Part shown: piece by piece, positions 54,440 through 64,000 of the stretch | Numbering within the stretch: position 1 is the stretch's first letter | Layout: the number at the start of each line of letters is the position of its first letter | Assembly: GCA_905160935.1 (NCBI GenBank) | Contig: CAJHZI010000205.1 | Location: 1,287,001 to 1,351,000 of the forward strand | DNA length: 64,000 bases | From: Enchytraeus crypticus | Taxonomy: Eukaryota; Annelida; Clitellata; Enchytraeida; Enchytraeidae | Direction of reading: 5' to 3' | Notes under the pieces: generated by a model | Database searches by the model: none | Told to the model about the DNA's origin: nothing | Seen by the model: only the letters and a program-made list of their open reading frames with translations | Translations under genes and position numbers: made by a program

Positions 54440-55070
54440 ATACGTGCTGGAAAAATTCTCGTTACAGATTTTTAATAAATTAATGATTACTAAAATATTT
54501 TTTAAAAAGACAGCCACTCATCAAATTCGACATTGTTCTTCGTTCCATCCACCCCATGTTTTTAAGGGCGTAGTGAAATCTCAGATCACTCGGTTTGCCA
54601 GGCTCTCTCTGTTTAATACAGACTTCAACGACACTTGTGAAATATTTTTTTAAAATATTATCAATAGAGGCTATAGCAAAAGAACTCAATAAATACAAAC
54701 ACTCCATTTGGGAACAACAATCCTTTAGCACCAATGCGGGAAGAAATAATCCTAAGGTTTTGAATAATAATAGCATCCCTATGATTCTACCTTTTTCTGT
54801 AGTAGCTCAAGACTTATTTACCTCCTGGAAAAACATTATCAAAAATAAACTACCACAAATAAAAATCATAAAATGTTTTAGTAAATATAGGAATTTAGCT
54901 TCAATATTAACAAGATCTGATATTTCTAAAAACAAGTGCAATCGAGATATTGGGGAGGTCAATCTTAACAGGTTAATAACTCTTATTGGGCAGGATAAGG
55001 ATTTATTTGAAAGTAATTTTCGAACTCAGGGAGTGATAATTTGGGATTTTTGTTAAGGTTGCTGGAAGAT
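54440..55070 (+). CDS. Unrecognised ORF, 153 codons
   Basis: The frame at 54595-55056 is rich in Lys, Asn, Ile and Leu (VVAQDLFTSWKNIIKNKLPQ, ASILTRSDISKNK). AT-rich composition inflates chance frames here. The ILPF...IIKCF...NLASILTRSD pattern is suggestive of an RT-like or Penelope-like C-terminus but too weak to assign. 55071-55352 shows nothing. Confidence 0.25.
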
Positions 55071-55973
55071 GAGGAAAGTTTTGATTCGGGAAAGGTCAAA
55101 TTGGATGGTTTGATAAATTTACTTGAAAATAGTCATTAATCTTTAAAATAGTCATTTATCTGTTATTACTGAAATACTTTCCTATACAGTAATGAGTTTT
55201 TTAACAAAATAATATTATAATATTTAACTTAGTGAACTTAAGAAAAATGTTTTTTAAAAATAGTGAAAATCAAATATCCTTCTATAGAAATAAACAAAAT
55301 TTTTAAACAATTGTTTTAAGGAAATGTTCCTTTCTTTTCAATGATTTATAAATAGGGTGGTCCAGAATAAATGAAACTACTTTGAAGGCTAATAACTTTG
55401 AAATTTTTATCCAAAAGTCTTACTTGATTCATGGAAGTAAAGACAATTCTCTTTTCTGTTAATTTGCTAAATATCTAAGAGATAGTATTACACATGTTTG
55501 AGAAATTATCATTAGTCGCCGATATGTAATTTTCAATGAAATTGCGTGAAAACTGAAGATTTCAAAATAAAGAATTTAACATTATATGCATTATGCCTCC
55601 ACTCTTTCAGAAAGCGCATTGCAGTTTCTCTCCTTGTCTTAAATGAATTGAGAATTAATTAAACTAATGTTCAATGTGTCCACCATAGTGATGTGATTAA
55701 CGACTCATTTGAGAGAGCAGCACATAAACGACTCACACATCTCACTGAGCCGCCTCTTTTGAGCTGCTCATTGCTCACTGCTCTCAAATGGTCCAGGCAC
55801 TTGCTACAGTAACCGCATTGAGGCTGGTCTAATGCTCGCTGCTCTCAAATGGTCCAGGCACTTGCTACAGTAACTACAGCTTGTGCGTATTCTATCTATA
55901 GCAGTAACAACAGTCTAATCCTCGGGTCAGCAGTGTTGCCATATGAGCGGTTTTCATGCACAATTGGGCTATT

Positions 55974-56389
55974 TATCTGAAATTCTTCTTCCCTATCGTC
56001 CCTCCCGTGCACTTCGTTCCACCGATGCCAATCTTTTCTCTGTTCCAAATATTCTCACATCATTGGGCAGACGTTCATTTTCCTATGCAGCACCCGAAAT
56101 TCGGAACTCTTTACCTGCTCATCTTCGCTCTTATTTTTCTCTTTCCACAATCTCTAGAAAGCTTAAGACTTACCTTTTCCCACCATAGACATAATCAATC
56201 TACCCTGCCCATTTTTTGATCACCGGACTGGCTTTGGTTTAGGACTTTACTTCTCCTCAGCACATTTCTTTTGCAGATTGGTCTGGGTGAATTAATCTGT
56301 AGTGATGTGTGCTATTGGAGACGTCCCTAACATCACTCCTTTATGAGGAAACGGACGTTAAACCTTTATTATTATTATTATTATTATTA

Positions 56390-56424
<35 letters not shown>

Positions 56425-56440
56425 TATAAGGTAGTTTCCT
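55974..56440 (+). mobile_element. CR1-like LINE, 3' end copy, with (ATT)n tail
   Basis: Matches 12355-12775. It codes LSEILLPYRPSRALRS and the C-terminal ...LKTYLFPP, then the GGACGTTAAACC tail and an ATT repeat at about 56370-56425. Confidence 0.9.
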
Positions 56441-56554
56441 TAGATCGTTTGGCTAAAGGTTTGGCTAAGACGGATGGTAACCCTGCATACGAGTGCTATA
56501 AGCTGACGACCTTGAATTAATGTACATTATACATACGATGAAGCGATATAGTTT

Positions 56555-56690
56555 GACAAATGGCGAAGTCGGTAAGATACTCGACCGCTGATCAGTAGGT
56601 GCAGGTTCAAATCCTGGGCTCGCCCGTCACTGACATCGCTTTCGAGTGAGGAAACTGACGTTAACCTTAGATTTACCAGCTTTTTTTACC
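56555..56690 (+). mobile_element. tRNA-derived SINE, copy 5
   Basis: TGGCGAAGTCGGTAAGATAC (A box), GGTTCAAATCC (B box) and CCAGCTTTTT tail. Reference-quality copy. Confidence 0.85.
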
Positions 56691-57329
56691 CCATGATCAT
56701 CACTCATCAGTCTTGTATCACGTCATTAACTATATGCGTACAAATATAGCTTACGCAGGCTTACACCGAGCTCGCTTTCCGAAGGTACCATCAGTGACGG
56801 TTCTAACTTTCTGTCTAAAGTCTAACTCTCCCCATCTTAAACAGCTTTATAAACTACCGTCTCTACATTTATTTACTAATACACACTGGCGTAGTTGGGC
56901 GTGAATGCGTTGGACACCGTTCCCTACTTTTTACGCAAGGAGGTACATTTTACGCCCCTCCATTATTTGGCTCAAATCCATGTAAAAATGGGTAATCTGC
57001 AATTTCTCTGACTGTAGTCACTGTACTGCAGCGTTATGGTTGTACTTGTATGTAAACATTTCAAAGTTACATTTAGTACTGTAAATCACTGTGAGAATGT
57101 TTCTGACTTCAATTGTTTGTAGTAATTTCACAGTAGTCTCCGCATCTGCCTAAACTACAATAATTCTCAATTCAAAGTAATAATTTTATTGCGATTCTGT
57201 ATAATTCTGTACGACCAATTTGCAAAAGTTTTATTAAAGAAGCTAAAAAACAACTGCACTGGGCTTATGTATAGGCCTACGTGTCTTCTACTAGTCTAGG
57301 TCCCCTAGTAGTTTACTGCTCGAGTCAGA

Positions 57330-57490
57330 CAGTATTGCCAGTTGGGCGGATTTCATGCACAATTGGGCAGTTTGTATGCTAGTTACATTAAGTCGTTTGG
57401 CTATATTTTTAGGCGTCTGGTAACCCTATATACGAGCGAGTGTTATAAACAGGGAGTTATACAAAATACAAACGATGAAGGGATAGTCTG
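57330..57490 (+). repeat. Internal duplication of hAT-C
   Basis: Matches 55930-55970 joined to 56445-56545, that is, the same sequence before the CR1 insertion (TTTCATGCACAATTGGGC ... TCGTTTGGCT ... GGTAACCCT ... ACGATGAAG). It therefore dates the CR1 insertion as later than the duplication. Confidence 0.75.
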
Positions 57491-58497
57491 AAAATCAATA
57501 AATTCCATTAATATCACTTTATGACTGCAAGGACTCCAAGGTCATCAGTCTTACCTATGCATCATCTCTGAAATGGCTTTGTATGAAGAGAAACATTTAT
57601 GTACTCAAACTAACTTACATAAAAGCCCCTTAATTGCAGGCCTATTAGCTGAGTAGCTACGTATTGCATAATTACAGATTTACTTAGCGCAAAATAGTAT
57701 AGGCCTATGAGTACACTATTGCAAAAGTTATTTGATACAGTACAATACATACTGTCTATTAGACAAATCGCCAGTTTGATGGCGGTAGATTTGCATTTAG
57801 AAAAACTATTTGACGCAATTGTAAATAAATATAAATTCTAAATTTACATAAAGAAAGTGAACTAGTACTAGACTGCAGTTTCGATATTGTCACGATATCC
57901 TCTATTTAACTTCTCCAACTTTGGTTTCCACGCCGGCGCCTCGTGCCACCACCGCCGCCCCATCGCCGCCGGCAAGTTTCTCGCAGTAAATTTACATGTA
58001 ATTTTTACTTAGCTTAATATTACTGAACTCTTTCTGTAAAGTAGTCTCGAAGACCGATTTCGGCCATGACACTGCCATATAAGTTTTCGTTTTTAATTAA
58101 TAATAATAATACTTCTGTTACACGACAGTCGGCTGCTGCGGCTTCCTCTACATAGCCTGAGAAATAGTTATTTCTTAGTCAGTTTTATCACACCAGGCTG
58201 CATGTCGTTCTATACTGTTGTATAAGCCCATATTAAGATATGCAGCAGCATGCTGTACTATAACGTGCTACACCTGCTGCACTGTGTCGTTATACGACAG
58301 CGAGCAGCTTGTGCCTAGCAGAGCAGCATATGTTGCACTGTGTCGTAATGCGACACAGTGCAGCATAATGCTGTGAACTAGAACAGCTACTGAGAACAGC
58401 TCTTGGAGTGCACTGAGCTGTGAGCGAGAGGCGCTCACTTTAAAGAGCAGCACTTAGTGAGTCGAAAGAGCTGTGAGCGGCCAACTCTAGTCCACCA

Positions 58498-58787
58498 TGT
58501 GCCCGAATAACTGTATTCACCCGCCGGGACCACTGACCAATTTGCCTAATCCACGAGTGCCTGACTGATCTCTGGGTCCAGCGGAGAACATTGACTTGTT
58601 TGAAATGTTCAACGTCGTGAATCGGTTCACGATAGACTAATTGCTGAAGACAATAAACAATCGTAGACAATAAACAATAGTAAACAATCGAATAGTAAAT
58701 CGGGTTCAAATCAGGGGGAGGTCTGTTAGGTGCCCAGTTCTTCGGTTCAATAAACTCTGTCAGGTTTACTTTCATGCAGGCGATCAT
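58498..58787 (-). pseudogene. mariner transposase C-terminal fragment
   Basis: Minus strand. EPKNWAPNRPPPDLNPIYYSI holds the third acidic residue of the DDE/D catalytic triad in the P-x-LNP context. It is followed by LQQLVYREPIHDV and a C-terminal IRQIGQWSRRV and GG region. The N-terminal part is absent beyond the hAT-C insertion. Confidence 0.75.
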
Positions 58788-59574
58788 ATAAAATTACATA
58801 TCGGCGATTAATGGCACTTTCTCAAACATTTGTGAGAATATCTCTTAGATATTTAGCAAGTTAATAGAAAGGAGAATGGACTGTAAATAATAAATAAATA
58901 CAAAAAAGGACCTTTTTTACATTTGCTAATCATTACGACTGATTCATCACTTAACAATGTACATCACTCAGTATCCATCACCTGCTGTCTATCTACAGTA
59001 CTCATCACTTAACAATGTATATCACTATAGGACAAGGAGAGAAACTGCAATGCGCAATCTGAAAGAGTTGAGCATAATGCACATAATTTTAAAGTCTTTA
59101 TTTTTAAATCTTCAGTTTTCACGCAATTTCATTGAAAATTACATATCGGCGACTAATGATAATTTCTCAAACCTGTGTAATAGAATCTCAAGGACAAGGA
59201 GAGAAACTGCAACGCGCTTTCTGAAAGAGTGAAGGTATAATGAGCGTAATGATAAATTCTTTATTTTCAAATCTTCAGTTTTCACGCAATTTCATTGAAA
59301 ATTACATATCGGCGACTAATGATAATGTCTCAAACATCTGTAATAGTATCTCTTAGATATTTAGAAAGTTAATCGAAAAGAGAATTGCATTTAATTCAAT
59401 GCATCAAGTATGACTTTTGGATCAAAATTGTCAGAGTTATTAGCCTTCAAAGCAGTTTCATTTATTCTGGACCACCCTGTACATACATATATCTACTCAT
59501 CAAATGGGCCCCTGACAGACTTGTGTCCCTTCGATTCCTTTTTAGGGATCCTGATTTAAAAAAATTTTATAGAT

Positions 59575-59959
59575 CAATTCACCCAGACCAATCTGCAAAA
59601 GAAATGTGCTGAGGAGAAGTAAGGTCCTAAACGAAAGCCAGTCCGGTGATCAAAAATGATCAGGGTAGATTGATTATGTCTACGGTGGGGAAAGATAAGT
59701 CTTAAGCTTGCTAGAGAAAGTTGAAAGAGAAAAACAAGAGCGAAGATTAGCAGGTAAAGAGTTTCAGATTGTGGGTGCTGCGTAAGAAAATGAACGTCTG
59801 CACACTGATGTGAGAATATTTGGAACAGAGAGAAGATTGGCATCGAAGTGCACGTGAGGGACGATAGGGAAGAAGAATTTCAGATAAGTAAGAAGGCTTG
59901 CCAAATCGCAGAGTTTTGAAATTTAATAGGGAATTTTTCTATTTTATGCGTTGATTAAC
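59575..59959 (-). mobile_element. CR1-like LINE family 1, inverted 3' fragment
   Basis: The reverse complement matches 12289-12680, including the C-terminal coding and CACCGGACTGGCTTTGG. It is truncated before the tail. Confidence 0.85.
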
Positions 59960-60347
59960 TCCTTCATGTTTTCTGCTCCGACAATATGGAACTCTCTGCC
60001 ACAAGATCTTCAATCTTGTAATTGTATTGGTACTTTCCTTGGCAAGCTAAAAAGCCATCTCTTTCCGCCATAGGTCTAAATTTTGACTCACTTGCCTTGG
60101 ATCTTGGACTTGCATTGTTTTTATCTCGCTTTCTCTTATGGTCTCTATGATGGTCTCTATATGATTGATTGTAATACTTAGTATATTCACTATAAAATTA
60201 GAAATGGGAATTTTGTGAGTCGTCATCGTGTGGTGCTTTGGCGCCTGTTTGTGTAGAGTCTGCAAGAGACGTCCCTGACATGGCCTTATGTCGAGGAAAC
60301 GGACGTTAAATTCCTATTGGTTTATTTATTTATTTATTTATTTATTT
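59960..60347 (+). mobile_element. CR1-like LINE family 2, 3' end
   Basis: NMELSATRSSILLYWYFPWQ-type remnant followed by the family-2 3' UTR, the GGACGTTAAATTCC tail and (TTTA)n. A 55-bp block at 60164-60218 is identical to 60348-60402, which includes the left end of hAT-D. Confidence 0.8.
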
Positions 60348-60382
60348 ATTGATTGTAATACTTAGTATATTCACTATAAAAT

Positions 60383-62271
60383 TAGAAATGGGAATTTTGT
60401 GAATTTCCAGAGTTCGGTTCGTTTCTCTGAAAATGAAAGTTCGATTCGGTTTCGGCTAGCATTCGACAATTTGGTAGCTCGATTCGGTTTGGCTTACTTC
60501 AAATTAGGGTTCGGGTTCGGTTTGGTTTCTATTTTACAAGAGTTCGGTTCCGATTCGAAATACATGTAGTTCGTTTCGTTAATACTGCAATTGCTTAACA
60601 TATCTGTATAGGTTTTACATATATGTTTTAATATATGTACAGATGTTTAGTTGCTAAACAATCAATACTGTCATGCTTAACAGTATGGTAAAGGAGCTTC
60701 AAAAAACACATGAAGTCAAGTTAAAGTGCCACGTCTTTACCTATTAAAAGTTAGACAATGAAAGAAGAAACGAGGTGACCTTTATTTTTATGTAAGCGTG
60801 TTACATAAAATATCCGAGATTAACATCAAATGTCCATAAAAAAGACATTTGTCTTCTTTATTGCATCAGAGACACCTTATTTCAGCATAACCTGCAAACT
60901 GATGCTTCATCAATCTTGGCATACATTCTAACATTAAACATTATATTAGGAACGTCTGTAATAAAATTAATTGGAATTGTCTTTGTTAATTTGATACGAT
61001 TATTTTAAAGCAAAAAATGCAAATTTTAAATTAAAAGTAGTAAATAAGGATTATTTGGTAAACACTTGGGTAATTCTAAGAAGATTTAAGAGAATTTTAT
61101 AATAATTTACATATTATTCTATATCAATTTAACCAGTAATAATTTGTTTAATTTACCTACGGAGATTCAATTTCTTGCTCGTCAGCTTGGCGTTGGTTGT
61201 ATAGTGATCGATGTTGTCCTTGGCTAGAGTTGCAGTCTAAATATTGTTGGAATAGTCATTACAAGTACTCGAAAAGAGTGGACAAAGAAAATTAGATGAA
61301 ATAGTTTCTGTGAGAATGTTGAGGTTTTTAAGGCCATTTACTGAGAATGTCTTAGGATAGATACGCAAAGACTGCAGTTAACTTGAAGGCATCTCAAGGA
61401 AAAGGAGACGAGGAAGACCTTGAAGTACTTGGCTAAATACGATCAACAAGGATTTGCGAGCATATAAATCACGGGAAAATGCTGTGAAGATTGCTGATGA
61501 TAGAAATGAATGGAGGAATGTTGCCGCCCTATGTTCTAAACAAAACGCAAGGAACTGATGGTGATGATGAGTCGTTATAAACCTATACTAGTTTCAATAA
61601 AGCTTTTGATTTTTGTTGAATATATGCCAAATATCGAGATTTAATAAGCCAAGCACTATGCAACTGTAGGAAATTTATGTGATTGTAGTTCAAAATAAAC
61701 ATTTTCTGCTGTAGATGAATAAAAATTAAATAAATATTGCAATTTATAGTTAACTTAACGAATGTTAGTTAATTTTTGTGTGTGTATAGAATATATGAGC
61801 TATGTTATGATTTAATTAAGCTAATAAATAAATAACAAAATAAAAATTGCTTTATAATGACACTTTTGTAATCAGATATTTAATCCTATTAAATCTGAAG
61901 TACCTTCGCTTTTGCTAACTGTGAGTTTTTAAATTGAATTCGAAACGAGCCTACAGAATAAAAAATGTTATACGATTAGATACTGTACGACTTGTGCATG
62001 CAAAAATTATATACGCAGTTTTATTGTTTCTATTGTCTCCTTTTAGCGTCGAACATTTTCCTTAGTATTCTAATGCAGGCTTTGAAAACTAGCTGAGATT
62101 GAGTTCAGTTCGGCTTGGCCAGAATCGGGGTTCGGTTCGGTTCTGGTTCGGCTAGTATCAGGGTTCGGTTCTGGTTCGGCTAGTGGCAGGTTTCGGGTTC
62201 GGTTCGGTTCGGCCAAAATTCGAGATTTCAGGGTTCGGCTCGGTTTGGGTACGGTTCTATTCCCATCTCTA
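60383..62271. mobile_element. hAT-D, non-autonomous
   Basis: Terminal inverted repeat TAGARATGGGAAT with the exact 8-bp duplication TATAAAAT at 60375-60382 and 62272-62279. Degenerate GGTTCGG arrays lie inside both ends (about 60410-60560 and 62100-62260). No transposase. Confidence 0.95.
61250..61565 (+). mobile_element. LINE-B C-terminal fragment inside hAT-D
   Basis: Codes a GKRRRGRP-type block followed by INKDLRAYKS and DDRNEWRNVAALCS, as in the minus-strand element at 17250-19330. Frame broken. Confidence 0.65.
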
Positions 62272-62279
62272 TATAAAAT

Positions 62280-63180
62280 ATTGTATTTAGGTTCAATTCA
62301 TTTGACAATAATAGTAAACCTCATTATTTGTACACAAACTGTATGATACTCTTGTCAATCTTCTCGATGACAATTTCCAATACTCTACTAGTAGTTAGCA
62401 ATCGCTAAAAAACAGAAGCTGTCCAAGATAATTTGATACGAGAACCAAGAAATAAATTTTCCCTGTCAATATTTATTTCAGTGTTTATGTGCTTCTCGCT
62501 ACCTATTAGAAAATATGCATTGTTCTAGAAAACAGCCTAACTTGATAGCTTACAACAATAATATGCTTAACCTCATTACCACTACCCCGGTTCTCCACCA
62601 TGTCGTATCGTAGATGTGGATAGTGTCGTATCGTCGATGATGATACAGTTTAACGTCGGTCTCGGAGGGGAAACGCGTCTTTTCCTGAAGGCACCATCGT
62701 TATCTGAACCCAAGACTTCCTCAAAGCTTCGCCTTCTAAACGCAACAAAACTTCAACGAACTATTACATCGCTTTGTGAGCGCGCAGAGTAAGACTGCAC
62801 TATGACTATATAGAAAGATTCTCCTGAGCTTCTTCCGACCTTCAGCAACGTATTAGCTTTAATAACTAATAATAGAAATCATCCGATAGTTACGGCCACT
62901 GCACGCAGGGTTCAAATATCACCTCATGTAACTGCGCAGTTTGCCGGAAAGAGTAACTCACATGATCAACCATTTCCCGGAAAATATGCAGTGTTCTAGA
63001 ATCAGCCTAACTTGATAGCTTACAACAATAATAGGTTTAACCTCAGTAGGGCCTACCACTACAGAGCAATATGGTGTACTTGCAATATCAGTATCATGCA
63101 AATACTTCCATTATACTAGTACTTGGTTGAAGTACTCGAAGTTTTTGGCTAAAGTATCAATAACTTCGAAGTAACGTCAG
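62280..63180. repeat. No gene; one direct repeat of about 70 bp
   Basis: CAGCCTAACTTGATAGCTTACAACAATAAT-type sequence occurs at about 62515-62585 and 62988-63060. The intervening 400 bp is richer in G+C and holds no open frame. Confidence 0.6.
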
Positions 63181-63201
63181 CATTTGAAAAGTTACTTAGC
63201 A

Positions 63202-64000
63202 TTATTGCTCATTTGAGCCTTCTTTTGCAGCTTTTTTAAAGGCACTGATAACGGAAAGAGGTCGAAGAAGTTGCTTGCGGATCTTGTCGGTCTTATCGAT
63301 GACCATTCTATTCTCTGGGTCGATGTTAAGGCCAAACGAGCTGTGAAGAACCCTCGCCTTTAGAAATCCTCTCATGATGGCGTCTCCCACATACATCGTT
63401 TCTCCTGTTAGATTGTCTTTGTAGGCACCGGAGTCCTTGTCTATGAGTCCAGTTCGAATAGCCTCACTGAAAGTCACTGTTCTCTTCTGCCTCCTGTCCA
63501 CCACAGCCCTCACTGCGTAAATTTTACTTAAAATCTCAGCCTCTCTTGTTGTCTCAATCAGGTACTCTATTTCAATGAGTCCCAGCTCTGCGGCTTCAGT
63601 GATCAGCATGCGTTTACCTGATCGCCTGTCCGTGAACATCCCTCGTCTCGTGTCTAGGATACCTTTCCGCGTTGCCTCGTCTTGATCCATTGTGCTACCC
63701 GCTCTCGTGTCCTTTACTGATTTGATGACGTAAGGACACACCATCTCTCTGATCGTCTTGATGGTGATGATGCCGATTGTTGAGCGCTTCTCAGGTGATC
63801 TCCTGACTGTGGTGTATACAACGTCGATCAGACCCTCAGCCATGGCACTGGCCAGAGGTGTGGTCTCTCTGCTCACTGTGTTCACATAAGTGCCTCCTTG
63901 AGGGCTGATGATCCCTTGTTCTATAGCGACTTTCAATGATATGTTAGTGTTGTCCACTGGACTGACAACTGATCTTATTACAAATGTTTTACTTTCTTCC
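63202..64000 (-). CDS. shot-like: Plakin-repeat exon of a spectraplakin (shot/MACF/dystonin type), partial
   Basis: Open on the minus strand from the window edge to TAA at 63202-63204, over 260 codons without a break. Plakin/plectin repeat signatures recur: AIEQGIISPQGGTYVN, AMAEGLIDV, EAAELGLIEI, FSEAIRTGLIDKDSGAYKD and TGETMYVGDAIMRGFLKARV. Then comes DPENRMVIDKT and a basic end (RKQLLRPLSVISAFKKAA). Such repeats bind intermediate filaments in vertebrate plakins. In insects they occur in some isoforms of the actin-microtubule crosslinker Short stop. No start or acceptor is visible, because the exon continues beyond 64000. No splice donor precedes the TAA; the first GT (AAGTAACT) lies just after it. 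Confidence 0.85.
   Translation of the reverse strand, partial: EESKTFVIRSVVSPVDNTNISLKVAIEQGIISPQGGTYVNTVSRETTPLASAMAEGLIDVVYTTVRRSPEKRSTIGIITIKTIREMVCPYVIKSVKDTRAGSTMDQDEATRKGILDTRRGMFTDRRSGKRMLITEAAELGLIEIEYLIETTREAEILSKIYAVRAVVDRRQKRTVTFSEAIRTGLIDKDSGAYKDNLTGETMYVGDAIMRGFLKARVLHSSFGLNIDPENRMVIDKTDKIRKQLLRPLSVISAFKKAAKEGSNEQ

Larger units (their letters stand above)
55686..58489. mobile_element. hAT-C, non-autonomous, inserted in the mariner transposase
   Basis: Exact 8-bp duplication GTCCACCA at 55678-55685 and 58490-58497; ends TAGTG... / ...CTCTA. The mariner sequence resumes on the far side. Both ends carry GAGCAGC/GCTGCTC-rich segments. The interior is repetitive and has no transposase. 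Short GC-rich runs near 57930-57975 and a hairpin (TGCACTGTGTCG arms) near 58333-58361 are noted. Confidence 0.85.
55353..59479 (-). mobile_element. mariner/Tc1-type element, split by hAT-C
   Basis: Termini TAGGGTGGTCCAGAATAAAT and its inverted partner ending ATTCTGGACCACCCTG, next to TA at 59480. The inverted repeats extend about 330 bp. The transposase C-terminus is on the minus strand at 58498-58787. The right arm is rearranged: a truncated arm piece at 58795-58868, then two tandem copies of a roughly 150-bp arm segment at about 59030-59370. Confidence 0.75.

Noticed and set aside
57890..57990. GC-rich Pro/Ala/Thr-coding patch in hAT-C
   Set aside because: Too short, no splice context, and lies within a non-autonomous transposon.
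1..64000. CRISPR arrays, operons, ribosome binding sites, rRNA
   Set aside because: None seen; the sequence is eukaryotic, and its tandem repeats lack unique spacers.

Overview
This looks like 64 kb of an animal genome, most likely an arthropod. It is AT-rich, spliced and packed with eukaryotic transposable elements, and there is no prokaryotic gene organisation. The only confidently recognised host coding sequence is a plakin-repeat exon of a short stop/MACF-type spectraplakin on the minus strand at the right edge (63202-64000). The rest is either a very long intron or the 3' flank of that gene, filled layer by layer with mobile elements. Arthropod origin is an inference from the transposon families and from a short CCTAA tract (the arthropod telomere unit is TTAGG). 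The species cannot be named.

Left part (1-20.5 kb): several copies of one endonuclease/reverse-transcriptase LINE (called LINE-A here), which ends in a shared motif followed by GA repeats. There are two copies of a CR1-like LINE, one of which keeps a 2A-type ribosome-skipping peptide behind a hydrophobic leader. There are also tRNA-derived SINEs, three solo LTRs with target duplications (8990-9819, 13217-13994, 19739-20176), a minus-strand LINE with a 39-bp perfect hairpin, and a few open stretches that may be host exons or pseudogenes.

Middle (20.5-34 kb): a 13.3-kb LTR retrotransposon on the minus strand with two 867-bp LTRs, a primer-binding site, polypurine tract, gag with zinc knuckles and an aspartic protease. 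I see no reverse transcriptase, RNase H or integrase of its own. A separate non-LTR element (about 26058-28680) is inserted in it. A solo LTR (34313-35142) is an inverted relative of the one at 8990-9819.

Right part (34-63 kb): a nested pair of hAT transposons (37131-39991 holding 37788-39384), then a complete-ended Polinton/Maverick (41909-52812; AG termini, 6-bp duplication AATGTC). Its decayed genes include a PC4-like protein, an adenain-type protease, major and minor capsid proteins, a small basic virion protein, an FtsK/HerA-type packaging ATPase and a protein-primed DNA polymerase. A previously unrecognised small two-exon gene lies at the opposite end and shares promoter motifs with the PC4-like gene. 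Downstream are a piggyBac-like MITE, a decayed conserved transposon-associated gene, and a mariner element (55353-59479) split by a hAT (55686-58489) that itself holds LINE and SINE copies. A further hAT (60383-62271) has an exact 8-bp duplication.

The elements do not work together as a pathway. The window is a record of successive insertions. The Polinton is the one multi-gene system: its capsid, protease, ATPase and polymerase genes form a minus-strand virion/replication block, flanked by two inward-facing small spliced genes.
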